Of a DNA stretch of 20,144 bases, positions 1-6,760 are shown one piece after another. This DNA is from Paulinella micropora (Eukaryota > Cercozoa > Imbricatea > Euglyphida): contig BJOX01000132.1 in assembly GCA_009731375.1 (NCBI GenBank), forward strand, positions 27,572 to 47,715. The letters are read 5' to 3'. The translations under genes were made by a program, and so were the position numbers. The notes below the pieces were generated by a model, which saw only the letters and a program-made list of their open reading frames with translations, was not told the DNA's origin and did not search any database. Numbering within the stretch: position 1 is the stretch's first letter; each line of letters opens with the position of its first letter.

Positions 1-140
1 TGCGGGGGTGTCATTAGAGCTTATCGTCAATTCTTCGTACTCCCCTCACGGGTGAGACGATGGAGGCGCATGTGCAGAAATGCATCAGCCATTGACAGAG
101 AAGCACTATTATTATTATTTATTTATTTATTTATTTATTT
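1..140 (+). mobile_element. tRNA-derived SINE, 5'-truncated copy A
   Basis: The 106-base body (1-106) is identical to the reverse complement of the copy at 4244-4349 and close to those at 3655 and 3956. It is followed by an (ATT)n then (TTTA)n tail at 107-140. The tRNA-like head lies beyond the left edge of the window. Orientation is taken from the head-body-tail order of the complete copies. Perfect identity with copy D suggests recent activity of the family. Confidence 0.8.
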
Positions 141-472
141 GATTCAAGAAAATAAAAAAAATTATTTAGAAAACAATCATTTTAAGTCATCTCCATAATT
201 ATTCTTTTGTACGAAATATGTATCAACGTATTATGTATTAATAAATAAAAAATTTTACTACAAAATTCTAGTATTAATAATTAAGTTTCACTGAGGTTTT
301 GGCACAGTTCTAGTACTTGTTGAATTTTATTACTATCTTACGATAATAATTGCATGATATTATGAAAACAACAGATCCAATTCCCCTGCAATCTGAAAAA
401 CTTCAACAGTGTCAGACACACCCAAGCCTAGACAAAAACTCTTAAAGTCATCGAAGTTTGCCTTAGATTGTT
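141..472. other. AT-rich spacer, probable 3' flank of the 473-1933 gene
   Basis: No open frame or repeat is recognised here. The stretch is strongly AT-rich and lies directly downstream of the minus-strand gene. The only signal seen is an AATAAA hexamer on the minus strand at 331-326. Confidence 0.5.
326..331 (-). promoter_or_regulatory. possible polyadenylation signal AATAAA
   Basis: The plus-strand TTTATT reads AATAAA on the minus strand, about 145 bases past the stop codon of the minus-strand gene ending at 473. AT-rich sequence makes chance matches common, so this is only suggestive. Confidence 0.3.
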
Positions 473-1933
473 TCACACTGCGTGCAAAGTAGCACCTCCA
501 ATTTTTTTAGCCTTCATGGCAAGCAAAAACTGTGCAGGAAGCTCTTTTGTAGCGAAGTGATCGCATACCTGCTGAGAAGTCAATGTTGTGGCGATATTGA
601 CAGGCTTTTCAACGTTACTGCTAGACTTCAACGTTTTGTCAAGAAAATTCTCTAGCAAGCTAGACAGCTTTGCAGTCTCTTTGTATGCCTTACTTTCCTT
701 TAAGGACTCCAACGTGTCTAATATCAGGTTTGTAAGGTTACGTTTGGCGTTAGTGGCAGTATTCGAAGAAGAAGGAGTAGCATGTTCGTAAGGATCATTG
801 TCCTCTTTGGCTTTGGCTTTGCTTTTCTTTTTTGGTTGCGTTTTCGGAGCTGAAGTTGGTGTCGACGTCTTGTGTGTCTTTCTTGATTGCAAGGACGATA
901 CGGGAGTGTTAGGCTTGCCTGTGGGAGGCCAGGCTGTCCCACTTCGTGGGTTAGCAGTTGTTGTGGACGACGTCGACGGGGAAGCAAGATTCGGCTCAAC
1001 AGACTCAAACATTCTGCTCAATCCAGAATGTGCACGTGACGATATCGATGATCCATTCAAAGTAAAAACTTGATTAATGTTTACCCCCGCTGATGATGTA
1101 GTAGCTATAGATTGTCCGCTGCCGAACTGAATGGTAGTTTGACTTGGTGAAGGCTGGGACATGTCTGGAGGTCCAGCGAGGGATTGTTCATCTACAGACT
1201 GAGATTGTGTGAACAGTTGGGATGCTTTTGTTGGTGGATTATTGATGTCGAATAAAAGTTCACCATCATCATCAAGTNNNNNNNNNNGAAAGTTCACCAT
1301 CATCGTCAAGTCCATGTCCATCATCATCTGATGATCTGTCACCGTCTGATTGGAAGTGTTGTGTTGCTGTTTTACTATTGAGTTTTTGGAAAATAACTTT
1401 CCAGTTGTACAACCACCTATCCATGGTTGTTTCCCCTGTTGGTTTTTTCTGAACATGTGCTGGACGTAGTCCCAAAACTGCGAACAAACATGTTCGTCTG
1501 CCAGATAAACTTTAGAACGACCAGCTTGCACTCGTTCGTTCCAAAGTTTAGATATTTTTCTCCATTCTGGGAGACAGACTGGCCTAACAGTGTTTACTAT
1601 ATTACCAAACTCATCCAAGGACCTACATTCCTCATCCTCTTGCTCGAGTAACAGCAAGCTGTACAGTTTGGCAGAGTTTCGAATGTAGGTCTGAGGACGT
1701 GGTTTGGAAATAGCGGATGATGCAGCATCAGCAGTGGATGAAGATGCAGCAACAGAAGTGGCAGCAGGGGTAGGTAAAGGCTGTGAATCCGAAGCTGGAT
1801 GATTGTGATCATGAGTACTAGTACTACTGGTACTGCTACTAGAAGTCGAAGCTAGAGAAGTGCTGTCTACTTCAACTGCGTGTACTGCTTGTATCAAATG
1901 ATCCATACTGTACAGTTCATTCTGTGAATCCAT
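473..1933 (-). CDS. unrecognised Ser/Thr/Gln-rich, probably nuclear protein (interrupted by a gap)
   Basis: I do not recognise the family. From the first in-frame ATG (1933) the frame encodes about 486 residues. A low-complexity Ser/Thr N-terminus is followed by a compact, likely folded block (about residues 95-170) with motifs LDEFGNIV, LPEWRKISKLWNERV and CSQFWDYVQHMFRK. Then come an acidic stretch at the gap, a Ser/Gln-rich region, a basic PKKKSKAKAK segment resembling a nuclear localisation signal, and a C-terminal helical region (ETAKLSSLLENFLDKTLK). The frame stays open upstream to a TAG at 2198-2200 without another ATG. The extra residues are Lys/Gln/Ser-rich (KTISRKKSQKK), so an earlier exon may supply the true start. 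Frame evidence around the gap suggests an upstream frame switch, possibly a 71-base intron at 1346-1416. A DNA- or chromatin-associated host protein is an inference from composition; a transposon accessory protein is an alternative. Confidence 0.55.
   Translation of the reverse strand: MDSQNELYSMDHLIQAVHAVEVDSTSLASTSSSSTSSTSTHDHNHPASDSQPLPTPAATSVAASSSTADAASSAISKPRPQTYIRNSAKLYSLLLLEQEDEECRSLDEFGNIVNTVRPVCLPEWRKISKLWNERVQAGRSKVYLADEHVCSQFWDYVQHMFRKNQQGKQPWIGGCTTGKLFSKNSIVKQQHNTSNQTVTDHQMMMDMDLTMMVNFXXXXLDDDGELLFDINNPPTKASQLFTQSQSVDEQSLAGPPDMSQPSPSQTTIQFGSGQSIATTSSAGVNINQVFTLNGSSISSRAHSGLSRMFESVEPNLASPSTSSTTTANPRSGTAWPPTGKPNTPVSSLQSRKTHKTSTPTSAPKTQPKKKSKAKAKEDNDPYEHATPSSSNTATNAKRNLTNLILDTLESLKESKAYKETAKLSSLLENFLDKTLKSSSNVEKPVNIATTLTSQQVCDHFATKELPAQFLLAMKAKKIGGATLHAV
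1278..1287. other. assembly gap (10 N)
   Basis: Ten N interrupt the minus-strand gene. Nearly the same 22-base sequence (aagttcaccatcatc...aagt) lies on both sides, so the two contig ends may overlap and the gap may not represent missing sequence. Confidence 0.95.
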
Positions 1934-2303
1934 CAACAAGTCTGTAGGTGAGGTTTGTGTTGTTTTTTGTTGTTTTTTGAGAGGTGAAGTGGATGGTTCG
2001 GAGGGAAGCTGTGCCTGCCTACCCCGACTCTGACTACTCTGCTCGGCAGCATCCTTTTTTTGCGATTTTTTTCTGGAAATGGTTTTTTGGTATTGGGTTC
2101 CCTTGCTGTTCAGTTTTCTATGTCTGACATGCTTTACGTTCGGCTGGGCAGGTGGTGCTGAGTCCCCAATGACTTTTCCAGGAAAAGGGGGGGGGGTCTA
2201 CCTGGTTAGTTCGCCAGAGGCAGCCGTTTTCTTGACGGAACATAGCAGCCGCGCCGAACTGATTACAAAAAAAAGGGTATTTTCACCATTTGAAAGCCAT
2301 CCA
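1934..2303 (-). other. 5' extension or upstream exon region of the 473-1933 gene
   Basis: On the minus strand the gene's frame is open from 2197 down to 1934 with no ATG, and the translation keeps the Ser/Gln/Lys-rich character of the gene. Just upstream, the minus strand has a pyrimidine run (ten C from 2196, then TTTTCC) followed by an AG at about 2158. That is a possible splice acceptor setting. No donor or first exon is identified; beyond it lies simple sequence. Confidence 0.35.
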
Positions 2304-2319
2304 TTTTCTTTTCCATAAT

Positions 2320-2680
2320 TTTTCTTTTTTCTTTTTCTTTTCTTTTCTTTTCTTTTCTTTCTTTCTTTTTCTTTTCTTTTCTTTTCTCTTTTCTCTTTTC
2401 TTTCCTTTTCTTTTCTCTAAGTTTCTTCTTTTGTCTCTTCTTTTGGTCCTTTCCTTTCTCTTTTCTCTTCTCTTTTCTTTCTCTTTCCTCTTCTCCTTTC
2501 TTTTCTTTTCTCCTTTCGTTTCTCTTCTCCTTTCTTTTCTCTTTTCTTCTATTTTCTTCTCTGTTTTCTTTTCTTTTTCTTTTCTTTCTCTTTTATTTTC
2601 TCTTCTTTTCTCTTTTCTTCTCTCCTTTTCTTTTTTCCTTTTTCTCTTCACTTTTCTTTTCGCTCTCTCTCTCTCTCTCT
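2320..2680 (+). repeat. polypyrimidine (TTTTC)n tract
   Basis: About 360 bases are almost pure C/T on the plus strand, mainly TTTTC-type units, ending in (CT)n. Long frames in this stretch encode only Phe/Ser/Leu or Lys/Arg/Glu homopolymers and are not genes. Confidence 0.95.
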
Positions 2681-3630
2681 TACAGTAAGCAAGGTTTAAT
2701 GAGAAACACGAAAGAAAAATAAAGAAGAGCCTAATTCAAATGAATTCTGGTTCCAAGGAACGACAGTACAAGCTCATAGGAAATCTGGAACTAAGGTTCA
2801 ACAGAAAGCTCCTGGAAAGAGCAATACAGAAGGGGCAAGAAAGAGGAAAAAGATAGAAAGAAAGGAAAAAAGAGAAAAAGAAAAGCGAGGAAAAGAAGAT
2901 AGAAGAACAAAAACAGTAAAGAAGGAAAACAGAAAAAAAAAGAGAGAAAAGGAACAAAGAACAAGACAAACAAAAGAAACAAACAAACAAGCAGAACAAA
3001 AGAGACAAAAACAAAACAAAAACAAAACAAAAAAGACAACAAAAGAGGCAGCAACAAGCACAAAAAGCAAAACAAACAAACAAACACAAGGCCAGACAGT
3101 AGCAGGGGAGACGATACTGAACTAGAAGGCAAGAATGGAAAGCGCCAGAAAAGGTAAGACGTAACAAGCATGGGCGCAAGTGAGATCAATTGACAGTCAG
3201 TGAGACAGCCCTTAAGGAAACTGCAGCACCTAACGCCATTCACTCGCACCCGGAGGCTATCGTAGGAGGGTGGTGTGCAGAGCGTAGTAAGGCTCGACGT
3301 GGCGTACTCGCGACGCGATTATGCCGAGTGCTGCAATATCCATAAGGACAGGCCCAAGCCTGGCAATCTCACAGACATGCAGACTCAAGCAAGTCGAGCC
3401 AAACCACTCCGCACCCCACCCCCCTCAGAGACCAGAAGAAACTCCACAAGCCACAAGCATAAACATACAGTAGAGCCATGCCAAAACAAGCCCAGACCTA
3501 GCAAGCAGCAAAGGATAGGAAAAAGAAAAAAGGGGGAACAAGAAAACAACAGGGGAGAAGAATGAGAAAGAAAAGAAAGAAAAGAAGAGAGGAAAAAATG
3601 GAAACAAAAACAATAATAAAAGTAAAAGAA
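2681..3630 (+). other. A-rich, AAC/AAG-biased low-complexity stretch with no supported gene
   Basis: From about 2700 to 3170 the plus strand is A-rich with many AAAC/AAAG units and very few T. 3180-3420 is more balanced and unassigned. 3480-3630 returns to A-rich sequence. The minus-strand frames are Phe/Leu/Cys-rich shadows of the composition. No repeat family or RNA gene is recognised in the balanced part. Confidence 0.6.
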
Positions 3631-3893
3631 ATAATAATAATAATATTAATAATAGTGCTTCTCAGTCAATAGCGATGCATTTCTGCACATGCGCCTCCAT
3701 CGTCTCACCCGCGAGGGGAGTACGAAGATTTGACGATAGGCTCTACTGACAACCCCGCAAGGCAGCTCCAAGCCTTCCAGAAGACCAATACTTTCAAAGA
3801 AAATATCCTTTGAAAATACTGGCACCGACGGGAATCGAACTGGCGACAGTTCCCAGCTGGTAGACCTTAACCACTGGGCTATCGCGGTGCCAC
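3631..3893 (-). mobile_element. tRNA-derived SINE, full-length copy B
   Basis: Read on the minus strand it begins with a tRNA-like head (3893-3820). An A box-like ATAGCCCAGTGG lies at 3882-3871 and a B box-like GTTCGATTCC at 3840-3831. The seven bases GGCACCG near its 5' end can pair with CGGTGCC at the end of the head. A body of about 165 bases follows to 3655, then an (ATT)n tail (3654-3631). The head cannot fold as a normal tRNA, because extra bases follow the acceptor stem and the T stem has mismatches. It is therefore a SINE head, not a tRNA gene. RNA polymerase III transcription is inferred from the boxes. Confidence 0.8.
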
Positions 3894-4183
3894 TAATAAT
3901 AGTAATAATAATGATAATAATAATAATAGTAAAAATAATAATAATAATAATAATAGTGCTTCTCTGTCAATGGCTGATGCAAATCTGCACATGCGCCTCC
4001 ATCGTCTCACCCGTGAGGGGAGTACGAAGAATTGACGATAGGCTCTGACACCCCCGCAAGGGCAGTTCCAACACTTCCAGACGGACCGGTATGTTCAATG
4101 AAAATACTGGTGGCACCGACAGGAATCGAACTGGCGACAGGGCCCAGATGGTAGAACTTGACCACTGGGCTATCACGGTGTCC
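3894..4183 (-). mobile_element. tRNA-derived SINE, full-length copy C
   Basis: Same structure as copy B. The tRNA-like head is at 4183-4111, with A box ATAGCCCAGTGG and B box GTTCGATTCC unchanged. The body runs to 3956 and an (ATT)n-type tail of about 60 bases covers 3955-3894. It abuts copy B: the head end of B touches the tail of C, as expected if successive insertions target (AAT)n tails. Confidence 0.8.
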
Positions 4184-4186
4184 AAC

Positions 4187-4243
<57 letters not shown>

Positions 4244-4364
4244 GTGCTTCTCTGTCAATGGCTGATGCATTTCTGCACATGCGCCTCCATCGTCTCACCC
4301 GTGAGGGGAGTACGAAGAATTGACGATAAGCTCTAATGACACCCCCGCAAGGGCAGTTCCAACA
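4184..4364 (-). mobile_element. tRNA-derived SINE, 5'-truncated copy D
   Basis: The body at 4364-4244 matches copy C over its full length, and its last 106 bases are identical to copy A. The tail at 4243-4184 is an almost perfect (AAT)n of about 55 bases directly abutting the head of copy C. The tRNA-like head is absent: homology stops at 4364. 5' truncation is typical of reverse-transcribed insertions. Confidence 0.8.
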
Positions 4365-4428
4365 AATAATAACAATAAAGTAAGAAAACATGGCCAGAGA
4401 GAGAGAGAGGGGGGGGATCCAAATTGGA

Positions 4429-5092
4429 TTTTTTTTTCCTTTCTGTTCTCTTCTCTTTTCTCTTCTCTTCTCTTTTCTCTTCTCTTCTCTCCTCTCCTCT
4501 CCCCTCCCCTCCCCTCTTCTCTTCTCTTCTCTTCTCTCCTCTCCTCTTCTCTCCTCTTCTCTTCTCTTCTCTTTTCTTTTTCTTTTCTTTTTCTTTTCTC
4601 TTTTTTCTTTTCTCGTTTCTTTTCTCTTTCTTTTTTCTTTTCTTTTCTCTTTTCTTTTCTCTTTTCTTTTTTCTTTTCTTTTTCTTTTCTTTTCTTTTCT
4701 TTTCTTTCTTTCTTCTTCTTCTTCTTCTTCTTCTTCTTCTTCTTCTTCTTCTCCTCCTCCTCCTTCTCCTTCTCCTTCTCCTTCTCCTCCTCCTCCTCCT
4801 CCTTCTCCTCCTCCTCCTCCTCCTCCTTCTTCTCTTCTTCTTCTTCTTCTTCTTCTTCTTTTTTTTTTTCTTTTCTTTTCTTTTTTCTTTTCTTTTCTCT
4901 TTTCTCTTTTCGCTTTTCTTTTTTCGTTTTTCTTTTCTTTTTTTCGTTTTTCTTTTCTTTTTTCTTTCTTTTCTCTTTTCTTTTCTCTTTTCTTTTCTCT
5001 TTTCCTTTCTCTTTTCCTTTCTCTTTTCTTTTCTTTTACTTTCTTTCCCCTTCTTTCCTTCTTTCCCTGCCCCCCCCCATTTTTTTTCTTTT
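4429..5092 (+). repeat. 650-base polypyrimidine tract
   Basis: Almost uninterrupted C/T on the plus strand: TTTTC and CTTCT units, CCCCT units near 4500, a (TTC)n block at about 4708-4752, (CCT)n and (TTC)n blocks to 4860, then TTTTCTC units and a C8-9 run near 5071. Only scattered G/A occur. Overlapping frames give Phe/Ser/Leu/Pro homopolymers with no coding character. Confidence 0.95.
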
Positions 5093-5424
5093 AAGAAAAA
5101 GATGAAAGAAGAAAAGGAGGAACGAGGAGGAAAGAGAAGAAGAAGAAGAAGAAGAAGAAGAAGAAGAAGAAGAAGAAGAAAGAAGAAAGAAAAGAGAAAG
5201 AAAAAAAAAGAAGAAAGAAGGAAGACGGTAGGAAGAAAGAAGAAAGAAGAAAGAAAGAAAGAAAGAAGAAAGAAGAAAGAAAGAAGAAGAGGAAAGAAGA
5301 AAGAAGAAAGAAGAAGAAGAAGAAGAAGAAAAGGAGGAGGAGGAAGAGGAAGGAGGAAGAGAAGGAAGAAGGAAGGAGAAAGAAAGAAAAAGCGACAAGA
5401 AGCCGGGAAGAAGGAAGAAGAAGT
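5093..5424 (+). repeat. polypurine (GAA)n/(GAAA)n tract
   Basis: About 330 bases are almost pure A/G on the plus strand, beginning exactly where the pyrimidine tract stops. It includes (AGA)n at about 5137-5180 that could pair with the (TTC)n blocks upstream, giving a large imperfect inverted repeat. No gene is present. Confidence 0.95.
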
Positions 5425-5595
5425 ATTAATAATTATACACTCATCCGTAATTATATAAATTGATAGTACTGTAATACACTTATGCCTATGAGTGACAAGT
5501 TTTAGAAAAAGGAGTGAAGATTATTAATATTTGTTAATGATTTCAATTATTGAATCATGAGTAATTGTAGTCTCTGTGCACTGAGAAGTGTTGTT
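5425..5595. other. AT-rich spacer with nothing recognised
   Basis: AT-rich sequence without an open frame, known repeat or RNA signature that I can identify. Confidence 0.5.
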
Positions 5596-5936
5596 ACCCG
5601 GTAACCGGCAGCCGGCATCTGAACAGCCTACCGTGAACGGATATCGTGATCGATGATCGTTCACGGCTCCGTTACCGATAACCATATCGTGAACGACCCT
5701 CGTGAATGATGATCGTTAACTGCATCGTTAACGATAACTAAACGGAAGTTAGAATTAATCATCACACATTAATTCATTAATAATAACAGCATGATGTTAA
5801 ATAGTGTAATCACGACAGCGAATGAAGGCCGTTCACGGTCAGTGAAATATGCGTTGACGCCGCTCCCGCTCCCGTGAATTAAAAAAATCAAGTACACTGA
5901 CCAGTTCACGATAACTAAGCTTAGAATTAATCCTCA
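5596..5936. repeat. cluster of CGTGAAY / GTTCACG heptamers with local palindromes
   Basis: The heptamer CGTGAAC, its variant CGTGAAT or the complement GTTCACG occurs seven times within about 280 bases (near 5632, 5659, 5688, 5701, 5831, 5873 and 5904), in both orientations. The same stretch has TTACCCGGTAACCGG, TCGTTAACG and a direct repeat of CGATAACTAA followed by TTAGAATTAATC (5733-5760 and 5910-5932). There is no open frame. It could be the terminal region of an unrecognised transposon or a multi-site protein-binding region. Confidence 0.5.
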
Positions 5937-5937
5937 C

Positions 5938-6219
5938 CTTTCTCGTCTAGTTTGACTTTATTATATACCCACGTGAGTCTCACTACTTTTACTCCTTTTT
6001 CTTTCGCTTCCTTGGGGCTTACCCACGTGTAAGTGTTAAAAGACTTCAGAGTTTCAATCTCTTTATCCATTTCCGCTTTCAACTCTTTCGCAATTAATTA
6101 AACCCTCATCTACTATTGCATTTGGTACCTTCAATGCCAGATACAGTAACGCAGTGGTATGATTCTCCACTGCCGATACAAGTTTCTGCGGACATCTCGG
6201 GGTGCTCTAGTCGCTGAGT
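5938..6219 (-). pseudogene. element 2 copia pol fragment (segment before and at start of RT)
   Basis: Reverse-complement homology to the plus-strand element 2 copy at about 15440-15705 is clear: the same landmarks (GAGCACCCCGA, CATACCACTGCG, ACACTTA.ACGTGGGTAAGC) occur in the same order. It encodes remnants of the segment just upstream of the reverse transcriptase palm. Homology stops at 5938 on the left and at the LTR of element 1 on the right. Together with 12830-14326 it forms the two flanks of one minus-strand element 2 copy that was interrupted by element 1. Confidence 0.8.
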
Positions 6220-6220
6220 C

Positions 6221-6386
6221 ATCAGGACATACACGCGGCTGTACGCGCGCCTATTTTACCTCAATCTGTTTTAGTCAGTAAAATTCTCAGATTTACCTAA
6301 ACAAGCAAGTCACTAAGTGCTCCCGCGGTCTCGGTCACGAGTCCTGACCTCTACGTTCAAGTAAACCGGTGGATATTAATACATTG
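6221..6386 (+). repeat. 5' LTR of element 1 (left-truncated)
   Basis: It aligns with 12678-12829 from ATCAGGACATACACGCGG to GGATATTAATACATTG. The two differ by a few substitutions and by three indels of 3, 5 and 4 bases, all extra bases being in this copy. The right end (AATACA, then TTG) is followed four bases later by an ATG. The left end is abrupt and abuts element 2 sequence; the 3' copy appears to extend further left, so this one is probably truncated. Confidence 0.75.
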
Positions 6387-6390
6387 GGTT

Positions 6391-6760
6391 ATGAGTGCTT
6401 CTACGCCGAAAGATGCTGCGTCTGCGATTCTGCAAGGCAAGGCGCCAGCTTTCAAGGATGGAGTCCAAGGAAGGAGCTGACTGGTTTGCGCAAGTCAGAG
6501 CCGACCTCTCGTCCGTGGAATGTTGGGAGTACGTCGCGCCCCTGAGGGACGTACTGCAATGGCGACTGGAAGTGGAGGAGGAGGCGAAAGAAGCTGCCGT
6601 GGCTACGGAAGCGAAGGGATCTGGCAACCGGAGGGCGAGCAAGAAGGGGGCAAGTACGGGATTGCAGCCTGTGTCATCCTCTCAAGATCGTGCTGCGCCG
6701 GTTGAACCGGATGAAGGGAAGAGGAACCTGACACCTGCTCAAATTAAAGACGAAAGGTGA
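6391..6760 (+). pseudogene. element 1 gag, N-terminal part, frameshifted
   Basis: An ATG just inside the LTR opens a frame that begins MSASTPKDAAS and stops at a TGA at 6478-6480 after 29 residues. Coding character then continues in the frame that stays open to the TGA at 6758-6760, with WFAQVRADLSSVECWEYV and a Glu/Lys-rich, amphipathic stretch. A Trp-rich N-terminal segment of this kind fits the start of a copia Gag (inference). The switch between frames near 6450-6480 is most simply a small indel. Position directly after the 5' LTR supports a Gag start. Confidence 0.55.

Noticed and set aside
588-1073. Plus-strand frames of 67 and 91 codons opposite the 473-1933 gene
   Set aside because: The minus strand has much longer and more protein-like coding content across the same bases.
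2283-3249. Frames of 93-152 codons on both strands
   Set aside because: They are by-products of biased composition: Lys/Arg/Glu, Phe/Ser or Phe/Leu/Cys strings without domain structure.
3275-3565. A 96-codon plus-strand frame
   Set aside because: Lys/Arg/Pro/Glu composition follows the A-rich sequence, with no motif and no partner.
3820-3893. A tRNA gene on the minus strand
   Set aside because: A and B boxes and an acceptor-like stem are present, but extra bases, a mismatched T stem and the attached body and (AAT)n tail in repeated copies show a SINE head.
4007-4336. Frames containing long Tyr, Ile or Leu runs
   Set aside because: They are translations of the (AAT)n tail between two SINE copies.
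4429-5424. CRISPR-like or satellite array
   Set aside because: There are no regularly spaced repeats with unique spacers; only short-unit simple sequence is present.
4320-5458. Long open frames of 234-344 codons on the plus strand (and a 120-codon one on the minus strand)
   Set aside because: They translate only the pyrimidine/purine simple repeats (Phe, Ser, Leu, Pro, Arg, Lys, Glu runs) and are open in several frames at once.
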